Source: Pelagibacterium nitratireducens
GTDB taxonomy: Bacteria; Pseudomonadota; Alphaproteobacteria; Rhizobiales; Devosiaceae
Assembly (NCBI RefSeq): GCF_037044555.1
Contig: NZ_CP146275.1
Coordinates: 1,034,501-1,098,500 of the forward strand
DNA length: 64,000 bases
Reading direction: 5' to 3'
The notes beneath the pieces were generated by a model. That model was not told the origin of the DNA. It saw only the letters and a list, made by a program, of their open reading frames with translations, and searched no databases. The translations under genes were made by a program, and so were the position numbers. Below are positions 1-13,100 of the stretch, piece after piece; the stretch's first letter is position 1, and every line of letters starts with the position of its first letter.

Positions 1-103
1 CAAGCTTTTCGCCCGGACGGAACTGGCCGGCCACAATGGCATCGGCCAGTTGCCCGACAATGTCATCGACTGTGTCGCCCTTGCGCGGCAGGCCCTGTTG
101 CAC
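1..103 (-). CDS. GntR-family transcriptional regulator, N-terminal fragment (runs off the window)
   Basis: Reading leftwards, the window edge cuts a protein whose visible N-terminus contains IVGQLADAIVAGQFRPGEKL. This is the first helix and beta-turn of a GntR/FadR winged-helix domain, with the usual G-x-x-x-P-G-E-x-L turn. Only about 34 residues are inside the window, so the effector-binding domain and subfamily (FadR, HutC and so on) cannot be seen. I placed the start at the GTG ending at 103 because it lies just before the HTH. The frame stays open further upstream and a TTG near 145 is an alternative. The next gene leftward is outside the window, so its target is unknown. Confidence 0.55.
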   Translation of the reverse strand, partial: MQQGLPRKGDTVDDIVGQLADAIVAGQFRPGEKL

Positions 104-190
104 CGGTCCGGTCCCAACGGTTGAAAGCTGTGGGACTATGGATAGAAATTTCTGCCAAGTGAAGAGGCAAGTTTTCAATTTGCATAATCG

Positions 191-847
191 TTAGGCAAAT
201 TTCTTGCGCGCGAGGTGTGTCGATGGCGGCGGCGGAACCTCGCCGGGGGTTTTACCGTCGCCGACCGGGGCACCCAGGGCGGTGATGATGGGGATCACGC
301 CGGCCCAGATCGGCAGGTCATGATCCTCGGGATCGTCGGCAGGCGGGGCCTGGCGGATTTTGGCCGAAGCGGCTTCGATCTCGAGCGCTATGACGCCGGT
401 CGCCTTGCGCTCCTTGTCGTGCATGGGGCGCACCTCGTTCCAGCGCAAGGGCAGAAGGTGCTCGGTGATCAGCTTGAGCGCCTCTTCGGCTTCACCGCGG
501 TCGGTGACCAGCCGTGTGGTGCCGTGGACGGTCGCGGCGCGATAATTCATCGAATGGTGAAAGCCCGAGCGCGCCGCGACGATACCCTCGAGCAGGGTAA
601 CGGTCATCGAGATCGGATCGCCATCCTTGTGCAGGGCGACGATGCGGGCCTTGGAGGCGCCGTGCAGATAGATCGTCTGGCCCCAGCGGGCATAGGCCAT
701 GGGCACCACCATGGGACGGCCATCGGCGATGAAGCCCACATGGCCGACGAGTCCACCATCGAGAATGTCGTTGATGGTCTCCTCGTCATAGCGGGCACGG
801 CGCGGCTGGCGGGCGCGGGCATAAGGCGGCAGTGAGTGCTCGTTCAT
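191..847 (-). CDS. FMN-binding split-barrel (pyridoxamine 5'-phosphate oxidase-like) protein
   Basis: This 218-aa protein has the PNPOx-like split-barrel pattern. An N-terminal stretch (VGHVGFIADGRPMVVPMAYAR, about residues 33-53, quoted from its middle onward) leads into strands with YLHGASKARI. MNYRAATVHGTTRLV follows at about residues 108-122, as in the Pyridox_ox_2 type of flavoprotein. Such proteins bind FMN or F420-like cofactors, and their substrates are often unknown. The start is the ATG at 847, preceded by AAGG about 9 nt upstream. The same frame stays open far upstream, but that part is the antisense of the neighbouring regulator. It is divergent from a MocR-type PLP-dependent regulator. 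That pairing is common for vitamin B6-related or amine-metabolic genes, so control by the neighbour is likely. Catalytic function is not proven. Confidence 0.82.
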   Translation of the reverse strand: MNEHSLPPYARARQPRRARYDEETINDILDGGLVGHVGFIADGRPMVVPMAYARWGQTIYLHGASKARIVALHKDGDPISMTVTLLEGIVAARSGFHHSMNYRAATVHGTTRLVTDRGEAEEALKLITEHLLPLRWNEVRPMHDKERKATGVIALEIEAASAKIRQAPPADDPEDHDLPIWAGVIPIITALGAPVGDGKTPGEVPPPPSTHLARKKFA

Positions 848-888
848 ATTGGTGCCTTGTGTATTTAAAGTTTTGGCTTTGCCGTGAG

Positions 889-912
889 ACCAGTTATCTG
901 CGATAAACTGGT
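889..912. promoter_or_regulatory. Imperfect inverted repeat between the divergent flavoprotein and MocR genes (candidate operator)
   Basis: The arms are ACCAGTTATC (889-898) and GATAAACTGGT (902-912). They are reverse complements except for one extra T in the right arm, and the centre is TGC. The repeat sits about 42 bp from the flavoprotein start and 41 bp from the MocR start, where a shared operator is expected. No sigma70 boxes are convincing. Assigning it to the adjacent MocR protein is inference. Confidence 0.45.
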
Positions 913-952
913 TCCGTGTAAGGTCCACTTTGCTCTGATTTGAAGGTTCCAG

Positions 953-2377
953 ATGCTTGAAGGTCTGATCGTTCTGGAGCGCTCGGGCGCGCCGTTGCCC
1001 GAGCAGATCTATCGCGCCGTTGGCGAGGCGGCGCGCTCGGGGCGGCTTAGGGCCGGGTTCGTGCTGCCCAGCTCTCGGCAATTGGCGGCGGGGCTGGGAA
1101 TTTCGCGCAATTCGGTCAATGCGGCCTATGATTTGTTGCGGGCCGACGGGGTGATCGCGGTGCGGGCCGGTGCCGCCCCGCAGGTGGTGGCGCGGGCCGA
1201 ACTGGAGGGCGCAGAGCTCGTTGGGGATGGGCCAGATATCGGCCTGTCGCAACGGGGTCAGGCGCTGGCGCGCGATCTGCGCAACTGGCAGGGCGGGCGC
1301 CATGCAGGCCAACTCGAACCCGGGGCGCCCGACGAAGCGCTGTTTCCCGCCGATCTGTGGGCACGAACCCTGCGGCGGGTGGCGCGGCAATCCTTTGGGC
1401 AAGCGGCGATCTATGGCGATGTCGATGGGCTGCCTCGGCTCAAATCGGCGCTGACCGATCATCTGGCCCGCCATCGCGGGGTCAACGCCTCGCCCGCCCA
1501 GATCATCGTTGTGCCCTCGATCCAGGCGGGGTTGTCGCTCGTGGCCCAGTGCCTGGCCGATCCGGGGGAGGTCGGCTTTGTGGAATCGCCGGGCTATTTC
1601 GGCGCGCGGACGGCATTTGCCGGGGCGGGGCTGGTGACGCGCACACTGGAAGTGGATGAACAGGGCGCCGATCCGGCGGCGCTGGCCGGCAGCGGGGCAC
1701 GGCTGGTCTATGTCACGCCCTCGCACCATTACCCCACCGGCGCGCGGATGAATCTGCAGCGGCGCATGGGCCTGCTCGAAGCGGCCCGTCGCGAGGGGGC
1801 CGTGGTGCTCGAGGACGATTACGACAGCGAGTTTTTGTGGCAGGGGCGGGCCATCGCCGCCCTGCAGGGGATCAGCAGGGGTGGGGAGGTGATCTATTTG
1901 GGCACGACCGCCAAGAGCCTGCTGCCGGGGTTGCGGTTGGCCTATATGGTGGTGCCCGACACATTGGCCGGGCCACTGAGACAAGCGCAGCGCAATATGG
2001 GCCTGCGCGTCAATATCCACGCGCAGGCCGCTTACGCGGACCTGATTGAAACCGGGGCGCTGGTCACCCATTTGAAACGGATTGCCCGTCTATATGAGGA
2101 CCGTGGACGGTTGCTGGTCGAGACCTTGCGTGCAAGGCTGGGCGGCGCCATCGCGATTGGCATGCCCATGGGTGGGCTGCAGACGGTGATGGGGTTTGCG
2201 GACCACATCGACGACACTGGAGTTGCGGCCCTTCTGGCCGATCAAGGCTTTGAAACGCCAGCGCTTTCGAGTTATTGCGCCGGGCAGAAACGCAAGGGCC
2301 TCGTTGTCGGTTTTGCCGATGCCACGGACAAAGGGGTGGCCCGGTTTGCGGGGCTTCTCGAAGGGCTCCTTAATTGA
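953..2377 (+). CDS. MocR/PdxR-type PLP-dependent transcriptional regulator (GntR wHTH + aminotransferase fold)
   Basis: This 474-aa protein has an N-terminal GntR winged helix (residues about 8-75; motif PLPEQIYRAVGEAARSGRL, then LPSSRQLAAGLGISRNSVNAAYDLL). It is followed by a fold-type I aminotransferase domain (about 110-470). The PLP-binding lysine is probably K321 in LGTTAKSLLPGLRLAY, and LEDDYDSEF at about 286-294 is also characteristic. MocR proteins usually sense PLP, PMP or a substrate aldimine and activate a divergent gene. Here the divergent gene is a PNPOx-like flavoprotein, which fits a B6- or amine-linked role. The length is normal for the family. The stop codon directly abuts the metH palindrome. 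Confidence 0.88.
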   Translation: MLEGLIVLERSGAPLPEQIYRAVGEAARSGRLRAGFVLPSSRQLAAGLGISRNSVNAAYDLLRADGVIAVRAGAAPQVVARAELEGAELVGDGPDIGLSQRGQALARDLRNWQGGRHAGQLEPGAPDEALFPADLWARTLRRVARQSFGQAAIYGDVDGLPRLKSALTDHLARHRGVNASPAQIIVVPSIQAGLSLVAQCLADPGEVGFVESPGYFGARTAFAGAGLVTRTLEVDEQGADPAALAGSGARLVYVTPSHHYPTGARMNLQRRMGLLEAARREGAVVLEDDYDSEFLWQGRAIAALQGISRGGEVIYLGTTAKSLLPGLRLAYMVVPDTLAGPLRQAQRNMGLRVNIHAQAAYADLIETGALVTHLKRIARLYEDRGRLLVETLRARLGGAIAIGMPMGGLQTVMGFADHIDDTGVAALLADQGFETPALSSYCAGQKRKGLVVGFADATDKGVARFAGLLEGLLN

Positions 2378-2396
2378 CATAAAGATATCTTTATGT
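2377..2396. promoter_or_regulatory. Perfect 20-bp palindrome upstream of metH (likely ArsR-type SahR/SamR operator)
   Basis: ACATAAAGATATCTTTATGT is a perfect 20-bp palindrome, extendable by one more G:C pair. It begins at the last base of the MocR stop codon and lies 46 bp before metH. From memory, proteobacterial methionine genes (metH, metF, ahcY) are controlled by ArsR-family regulators SahR/SamR that bind AT-rich palindromes of this shape. That identity is family knowledge plus inference. The palindrome itself is certain. Confidence 0.7.
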
Positions 2397-2442
2397 CTTT
2401 GTATCACTTCGCGGGATCAGCCCGCAGGAACGGAATTTCATT

Positions 2443-6279
<3,837 letters not shown>

Positions 6280-6354
6280 CCTGCCGTCTCGACATCAGGC
6301 CTCCAACCCCTTATGAACCCCGCTAAATCCTAGCCTTCGGGGGCCGATCCGCGC

Positions 6355-7203
6355 ATGCACGATTTCATCCTCACTTTGTCCTGTGCCGACAAGCCCGGGA
6401 TCGTTGCCGGTGTGACGAGCGAATTGTTCGGATTGGCTGCCAATATCGCCGAATCCAATCAGTTCTGGGACAAGGACACCGACAAGTTCTTCATGCGCAT
6501 CGGGTTCACGGCGCCCGATGGCGTGGACAAGGACGCAGTCGAGCGCGCGCTCAAGCCGGTGATCGAGCGGTTCGAGATGAAGGCCGCTGTCGTCGATGCG
6601 GCGCGGGTGCCGCGCATCGTCATTCTGGTCTCCAAATTCGACCACGCGCTGCTCCATCTGCTCTACCAGATCAAGGTCGGTGCGCTGCGGGCCGAGGTTG
6701 CCGCGATCGTGTCCAATCATGAGGCGGCGCGCCCGATCGCCGAGGCGGAAGGTGTTCCGTTCTATCATCTGCCTGTGGTCAGGGGAGAAAAGGCCGAACA
6801 GGAAGCCGAGGTGCTCAAGATCATCAAGGCGGCCGATGCCGATCTCGTTGTTCTGGCGCGCTACATGCAGATCCTCTCCGACCAGCTTTCAACGCGCCTG
6901 TTCGGCAAGATCATCAATATCCATCATTCGTTTCTGCCCTCGTTCAAGGGCGCAAAGCCCTATCATCAGGCCCATGAGCGCGGCGTCAAAATCATCGGCG
7001 CGACGGCCCATTACGTCACCCCAGATCTCGATGAAGGCCCCATCATCGAGCAGGAAACCGCGCGGGTGACCCATGCCATGAGCCCGGACGATCTGATCGC
7101 GGTGGGCCGCGATATCGAGAGCCGGGTTCTGGGTCGGGCGGTCAAGAGCCATCTGGAAAACCGCGTCATGCTCAACGGGCACAAGACAGTCGTTTTCGCT
7201 TAA
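6355..7203 (+). CDS. purU: Formyltetrahydrofolate deformylase
   Basis: This 282-aa protein hydrolyses 10-formyl-THF to formate and THF, balancing one-carbon pools when methionine is available. An N-terminal ACT domain (about 1-80, beginning [20 protein letters not shown]) is followed by a formyltransferase domain. That domain carries [20 protein letters not shown] and [19 protein letters not shown], including the catalytic Asn-His-Asp set. The length is typical of the family (280-290). It lies downstream of metH and only 11 bp before folD, so the three genes probably form one folate/one-carbon operon. Confidence 0.95.
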   Translation: MHDFILTLSCADKPGIVAGVTSELFGLAANIAESNQFWDKDTDKFFMRIGFTAPDGVDKDAVERALKPVIERFEMKAAVVDAARVPRIVILVSKFDHALLHLLYQIKVGALRAEVAAIVSNHEAARPIAEAEGVPFYHLPVVRGEKAEQEAEVLKIIKAADADLVVLARYMQILSDQLSTRLFGKIINIHHSFLPSFKGAKPYHQAHERGVKIIGATAHYVTPDLDEGPIIEQETARVTHAMSPDDLIAVGRDIESRVLGRAVKSHLENRVMLNGHKTVVFA

Positions 7204-7214
7204 AGGAGGTCGCC

Positions 7215-8099
7215 ATGACCGCAACGATCATCGATGGCAAGGCCGTTGCCGCTTCGGCAATCGAAAAGGTCAAGGCGGGCGCTGCCGCGTTTAGCGCCGC
7301 CAACGGGATGCCGCCCGGTCTGGCGGTCGTTCTGGTCGGCGAGGATGCAGCGAGCCAGGTCTATGTCGCCTCAAAAGGCCGGATGGCCAGGGAATGCGGG
7401 TTCCATTCGGTCCAGCACACCCTTGCCGCCGACACCACCCAGGACGAGCTTTTGGCCGTGATCGGCACGCTCAATGCCGATCCGGCCATCCACGGCATTC
7501 TCGTGCAATTGCCGCTGCCGGGTCATCTTGACGAACGCACCACCATAGGCGCGCTCGATCCGGCCAAGGATGTGGATGGATTGCATGACATCTCCATCGG
7601 CCGGCTGGCCTCGGGCCAGGTCGACAAGACTTTGGTGCCTTGCACGCCCAAGGGCTGCATGGAACTGCTCGAAACCGTCCATACGGAAGGGATTTCGGGG
7701 CTGACGGCCGTCGTTGTCGGTCGATCCAACCTTGTCGGGCGCCCGGTCGCCGCGCTGCTTCAGCACGCCAACGCCACGGTCACCATCGCCCATTCGCGCA
7801 CGCGCGATCTGCCCGCCCTTTGCGCCAGCGCCGATATCGTGGTTGCCGCCATCGGGCGCCCGGAGTTCATCAAGGGTGACTGGATCAAGCCCGGCGCCAC
7901 GGTGATCGATGTGGGCATCAACCGCATCGCCGCGCCCGAAAAGGGCGAGGGCAAGACCCGGCTGGTCGGCGATGTCGATTTCACTGCCGCGTCCGAACGC
8001 GCCGGGGCGATCACCCCGGTGCCGGGCGGGGTGGGGCCGATGACGATTGCCATGCTGATGGCCAATACGCTCAAGGCCGCCCAGCACAGCGTCGCCTGA
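7215..8099 (+). CDS. folD: Bifunctional methylene-THF dehydrogenase / methenyl-THF cyclohydrolase
   Basis: This 294-aa protein interconverts 5,10-methylene-THF, 5,10-methenyl-THF and 10-formyl-THF. Family motifs are visible: [14 protein letters not shown] with the catalytic Lys, QLPLPGH with [24 protein letters not shown] in the NADP-binding Rossmann part, and [16 protein letters not shown] near the C-terminus. A very strong ribosome-binding site (AAAGGAGG) precedes the ATG. It is the last gene of the metH-purU-folD run. A GC-rich hairpin follows before the convergent hexosaminidase gene. Confidence 0.97.
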   Translation: MTATIIDGKAVAASAIEKVKAGAAAFSAANGMPPGLAVVLVGEDAASQVYVASKGRMARECGFHSVQHTLAADTTQDELLAVIGTLNADPAIHGILVQLPLPGHLDERTTIGALDPAKDVDGLHDISIGRLASGQVDKTLVPCTPKGCMELLETVHTEGISGLTAVVVGRSNLVGRPVAALLQHANATVTIAHSRTRDLPALCASADIVVAAIGRPEFIKGDWIKPGATVIDVGINRIAAPEKGEGKTRLVGDVDFTAASERAGAITPVPGGVGPMTIAMLMANTLKAAQHSVA

Positions 8100-8163
8100 A
8101 CTTTTCCGGGCTGATCTCGATCCATTAGACCGCGCAATAACACCCTTATCGCGCAAATGATCG

Positions 8164-8192
8164 CGGCTGCGGCACAAGCAGGGCCGCAGCCG
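8164..8192. terminator. GC-rich hairpin between convergent folD and hexosaminidase genes
   Basis: The arms CGGCTGCGGC and GCCGCAGCCG are a perfect 10-bp inverted repeat with a 9-nt loop. It sits 64 bp after folD and 9 bp beyond the end of the converging GH20 gene. There is no U-tract on either strand, so its efficiency as an intrinsic terminator is uncertain. Confidence 0.5.
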
Positions 8193-8200
8193 GGATGTCG

Positions 8201-10108
8201 TCAGCCCAGCCGTGCCCTGGGCATCAGGGTCTGGATGGCCATGAAGCGGGTGAAATCCTTGGTCTCGCGCGGGCTCCAGGCGGTTTCGGCGACGGCCGAA
8301 AGGCGCGGATAGGTCAGATGATCGAACAGGGCCCGATGGGCGAGGTTTTCACTCCACAGGCATGATTGGACGCCGATCAGCTTGTCCTGAACTTGGGCTG
8401 GCCAATCATGGGCGGGATCGAAACCATAGCAGGTTTCGACAGAGACCGTGCCCGCCCAGCTTGCCCCCGGCTCCCACCATTCGGTCGATTGCGCCATGTC
8501 GAAATAGGCGTGTTCGGCCGGGGCCAGCACCACGTCATAGCCGGCCAGCGCCAGATCGCGTCCGCTTTCCGATTTCTTCCAGGCAACGAGGTAGGAGCGG
8601 TCCTGGTCGACCCCGCCGCCCAGCGCCGCCTCTTCCCAGGCGCCGGTGTCCTTGCCGTATTTTTTCAGCAGCGACTGGATCTGTTTGAGGAAATGGCTCT
8701 GAAGCGCGAACGTGCCCTGCCAGCCGTTCGGTCCCTGCAGGGATTTCGCCTGGGGCGAACCGGCCCATGCCTCGTCGGCCACCTCGTCGCCACCGATGTG
8801 GATCCATTTGGCCGGAAACAATTCGACCAGCGTCCTGATGACCGCTTCGAGAAATTTATAGGTTTCGTCCAACGCGGGATTGAGCGCGTTGTTGGGGAAA
8901 TACTGCACCGAGCGGTAGATGCCGGTTTCCTCGGGATCGGCGAGTTGGGGCAGGGCCTTGAGCACGCAATAGCAATGGCCGGGAATGTCGATTTCGGGGA
9001 TGGTCTGGATCCCCAGGCTCAGCCCGTGTTCGACCATCGCCGTCACGTCGGCGGCGCGATAGACCAGCCCGTGCCGTTCGAACGGTGAACCGAGCAGGGG
9101 CGGGAGGATTTCGCCGGGGCCGCGCCATGCGGCCTTGTCGGCAAGTTCGGGATAGTCGGGCACATCGAGCCGCCAGCCCTCGTCATCGTTGAGGTGGATG
9201 TGGAAACGGTTGAGCTTGTTCCAGGCCATGGTGTCGAGAAAAGCGATGATCTCGTCGGTTGTATACACCTGACGCGCCACGTCGAGATGGCTGCCGCGCC
9301 AGCCAAATCGCGGGGCGTCCGATATCGTGCCCGACGTCGGGAAGATGAAATCTTCTGGATGTTTTTTCGCGCCGCGCAGCAACTGGCCCAGGGTGATGAA
9401 ACCGTGCTGGAAACCATCGGCATCGCTCGCCCTGAGGGTCACGGTTTCCCCGAAGGCGATTTCATATGCACCTTCGGCCAGCCGCGCTTCGGTAAGGCAT
9501 TGGATGGGCAATCCGTCGCCGAACAGGGTTTCGCCGGGAAACAGGCGGCGGGCCAGATCGGCTGTGACCTCGTATGAATTATAGGCGAGTTCCGGCCCTT
9601 CACCAAAGCCGATCATGGCCGGCACCAAATTCCCGGTGACCTCCACGGCGGCGGGGAAGGGGATGACGCTGATCGTCGTTTCGTCTTCAGGCAAGGGCTG
9701 GCGGGCCGGGTGAGCTATGGTGGGGGTGCCCGCCTCGCCCTTCAGCGTCATTGGCGCGATTTCGGGCAACACCATCGTGCCGTCGGCCAGGGTCACGGCA
9801 GCCGATTTCGGCCCATAGGTATAATGCCGCAGGGTGTGGGAGATCTGTTTTGCCGCAATCTCCCAGCGTCCGCCAGGTTCGAGAACAAAGCCCTCTGCGG
9901 GAGCGAGCAGATGGTAATTGGACAATTGCTCGAGCAGCCTTGCGCCGTCGATAGGGCTGTCGGGCTTGATGCGGAACAGCGAGGTGACGCCGAGGGCGAA
10001 GCCTTCCACCGGCTCCTGCCCGGTGTTGATCAGCGTCATCTTGAGCCGGCCTGGCGTCGCGATTTCGGGGTTCCAGTCCGCTTCGAGGCGGAACGAGGGC
10101 GTGGGCAT
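8201..10108 (-). CDS. Cytoplasmic beta-N-acetylhexosaminidase, GH20
   Basis: This 635-aa protein removes terminal N-acetylglucosamine (or GalNAc) from oligosaccharides. An N-terminal all-beta region (1-130) and a GH20b-like alpha/beta domain (about 145-255) precede the catalytic TIM barrel (about 266-620). The catalytic pair in WIHIGGDEV is D441-E442, acting by the substrate-assisted mechanism of the family. FHIHLNDDEGWRLD and PEIDIPGHCY are further GH20 hallmarks. No signal peptide is visible, so it should act on imported oligosaccharides such as chitobiose. It is 44 bp downstream of the ChiS-like sensor gene on the same strand, and the cognate importer is divergent, as in Vibrio chitin loci. 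Confidence 0.92.
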   Translation of the reverse strand: MPTPSFRLEADWNPEIATPGRLKMTLINTGQEPVEGFALGVTSLFRIKPDSPIDGARLLEQLSNYHLLAPAEGFVLEPGGRWEIAAKQISHTLRHYTYGPKSAAVTLADGTMVLPEIAPMTLKGEAGTPTIAHPARQPLPEDETTISVIPFPAAVEVTGNLVPAMIGFGEGPELAYNSYEVTADLARRLFPGETLFGDGLPIQCLTEARLAEGAYEIAFGETVTLRASDADGFQHGFITLGQLLRGAKKHPEDFIFPTSGTISDAPRFGWRGSHLDVARQVYTTDEIIAFLDTMAWNKLNRFHIHLNDDEGWRLDVPDYPELADKAAWRGPGEILPPLLGSPFERHGLVYRAADVTAMVEHGLSLGIQTIPEIDIPGHCYCVLKALPQLADPEETGIYRSVQYFPNNALNPALDETYKFLEAVIRTLVELFPAKWIHIGGDEVADEAWAGSPQAKSLQGPNGWQGTFALQSHFLKQIQSLLKKYGKDTGAWEEAALGGGVDQDRSYLVAWKKSESGRDLALAGYDVVLAPAEHAYFDMAQSTEWWEPGASWAGTVSVETCYGFDPAHDWPAQVQDKLIGVQSCLWSENLAHRALFDHLTYPRLSAVAETAWSPRETKDFTRFMAIQTLMPRARLG

Positions 10109-10152
10109 GGTGACAGCCTTTACAAAAATTCGGAGGTTTTGGGGCGGTTCGG

Positions 10153-13100
10153 TCAGGCGTCCTGGGCGCCTGCCGGTTCGGTTTCTCCCCGGGGCTTGGG
10201 GAGAATATGTTCGCGCACCAGGTCGCGCAGAGTCTGGGCCAGGGTGCGCAGATTTTCGTATTGGGCGGCGAATTCAGCGTTCTGGTCGATCTGGGCTTCT
10301 ATGTCGGCCAGCACGAACTCGGCGGTCTGGATCACGTCGCGCCAGCGGGGGTTGGCGGGAAGGGTTTCGATCAGCAGATATTTGTCGAGCGTTCTCGCCT
10401 GCAGCGAGGAGCGGTCGAGATTGACCCGCCAGATGCCGCTTTTTTCGGCGAAGTCGATCTTGGAGCCGCCCTTGGCGCGGCGCCACAGGGCAATCGATTG
10501 GGTCATCACAGCCACAATGGTTTCGCGATAGACTTCCTTGCCGGGGAGCGGCGTTGCATCGAGTGCGGTGGAGTTGGCGGGCATGGCCTGCTGTTCGATC
10601 AGCACCGGCCCGACGGTATCGAGAACGCCCTGCACCGAACGCACCAGATGGTCGGTCTGCCGGCGCGTCTGCGCGGTGTCGGGGGTGATGACCAGCGCAA
10701 AGCCGCCGCCCGCGTCGGCCTCGATCTCGAAGGCGTTGAGCAGGACGGGATTGCCCGAGCTGCCCATGGGCACATCGTCGAGCGCCACGCGGCCTTCATC
10801 GGCAATCGTGCGGGTCATGGCGTCGACCATTGTGGGGGTCAAAAGATCGCTCAGCAGCGTCTTGCCCGGATCGATGACGCGGCCGGCGAGCACGGCTGCG
10901 GCCTGATTGGCGTAGGTGATGCGGCCGGTCTCACTGACCCCGAGCAGTCCCGCTTCGAGCGTATCGAGCAGCCGTGCCATGCGTTGCTGGGAAAGCCGCA
11001 GGGCGTCTTCGACCTGCACGCGGCGCTCGATTTCCGATTTGAGTTCGATATTTTCGCGTGCCGTGCCGCGGGCGCGTCCGGCTTCGAGGAGCGTCGCGAT
11101 GCGGGCCAGAAGCTCGTCCTTGACGAAGGGCTTGACCACATAGTCGTTGGCGCCGTGCTCGAACCCGGCGATCACGTCGCGGGTGCGCGAGCGGGCGGTG
11201 ACCATGATGATGGGCAGGTCGAGCAGGCCATAGCGGTCGCGCAGGCGCTTGGCGACTTCGAGCCCGCCCATTTGCGGCATCATCACGTCGAGCACCACGA
11301 GGTCGGGCTTGTGATTTTCAATCGCGGTCAGCGCGTCCATGCCATTTTCGGCGGCGCGCACGATATAGCCCTGGGGCGCGAGCACGTTGCGCAAGACCTG
11401 AATGTTGATCGGCTCGTCATCGACAACGAGGATCACCGGGGCCGCGTCGGAATTGGCGGAGTTCATTTCGGCGGTGTCGGCCAAAAGCATGCCCATGGTT
11501 TCGCGCAGGCCCTCGCTGCGCTCGCCATAGGTCAGGATTTCCGCTTCGGTCGCCTCGGTTTCGGCGACCGGGACTTCGAGCACGAAGCGCGATCCCTTGC
11601 CCAAATCCGATTGCGCGGCGAGCCTGCCGTGCATGGCGCTGGCCAGTTGCCGGGCGATGGTCAGGCCCAGTCCGGCGCCGCCGGGCTTGGCGATCATTTC
11701 GGGGCTTTCGCCGCGTTCGAGCGGCTGGAAGATGCGCTCGAGACTGTCGGGCGCAATGCCGACGCCCGTATCGGTGACGGCCACGGCGACGGTGTCTCCG
11801 GCCCGCCATGCCGTGATCGAGATCGAGCCCTGGTCGGTGTATTTGATGGCATTGCCCAGGAGGTTGTAGAGCACCTGCTCGAAGCGCACCGGGTCGGCCA
11901 TCACATAGGGAATGGTTTCGGGGATATCGACGTCGAGCGTCACCGGCTCGCCGCGCAGCAGCGGTTCGGCCAGTTGCATGACGTTGCGGATCGAGGTTGC
12001 CACGTGGACCGGGTGGATATCGAGGCGCATGCGGCCCTGACGGATGCGGTAGATATCGATCAGGTCATCGACCAGCCGCGACAGGCGGCGTGCCGAAAAG
12101 GATATGAGGTCGAGCTGGCTGCGCTGGGGCGGGGTCAATTCGCCAACGGCACCGGCCGAGAGTGTTTCGGAAATGCCGATGATGCCGTTCAATGGGGTGC
12201 GCAATTCGTGGCTGGTGTTGGCGACGAACGTGTCTTTGAGCCGGTCGGCCTCTTCGAGCGCAGCGTTCTTTTCCTCGATCAGCCTGACGTGCCGCTCCAG
12301 TTCGACATTCTTCTGCCCGATCAGGGATAGCTGTGCGCGGATGGCGTCGCGCATGCGCTTGAAGCTTTCGGCCAGCCGGCCCAATTCGGTCGGTCTTTCC
12401 ACGCTGGGCATGGTCCGTTCCAGATCGCCAGCGGCAATCGATTCGGCCACTTCGGTCAGCTTTTGCAGCGGCGCGGTCATGGTGCGCGAGAGCAGATATG
12501 CCACCCAGAACAGGATGGGCAGCGCGATGGCGGCGATCATCAGGACAAACCGTGTCAGCGCCTCGGAATTGGCAAAGGCGCTGCGGGTGGGCACTTCGGC
12601 AAGCAGCGCCCATTGGGTGTCTCCGAATTGGACAGGACCCCAGGCCGACAGTGCTGCGCCGCCCGACAGGCCGTCGCCGATAAGGGCGGTGGATGTGGCG
12701 GGTTGGCCCTGGTGCGGCGTTGGAACGGTCGCACCGATGGGAAGGGCATAGTCCTCCGGCGCGGAAACCAGCAATCCGTTGCCGGCGATCATGAAAAAAT
12801 TGCCGGTCTCTTCTTGCTGGGACTGGACGATGGCACCGACGCCGCTGGCTGGCAGGCGGAAGATCGCCACGCCGCGCGGGCGCTGGTAAAATTCCACCCG
12901 AACGGCGACATAGGCGCCAAATGTCCCGGTCTGCGGATCGGGCGCAAAATCGGTTACCCGGATGGTTTCAGAGCCCTCAAGGGTCGCTGCGGCCAGTTGC
13001 CCGAGCGCTGTTTCGGCCATCCCCCCATCGAGATCGCCACCGAGATAGGCGTCCTTTTCGACCGAATAGACGACCCGTCCGTCGGTGTTGACCAGATAGA

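Noticed and set aside
191..2071. 626-codon minus-strand frame continuing upstream of the flavoprotein
   Set aside because: Only the last 218 codons carry a recognisable domain; the rest is antisense of the MocR regulator and has no ribosome-binding site.
10207..12330. 707-codon plus-strand frame inside the sensor kinase gene
   Set aside because: Fully antisense to the ChiS-like kinase, with low-complexity His/Gly/Asp composition and no domain motif; a shadow of GC-rich codon usage.
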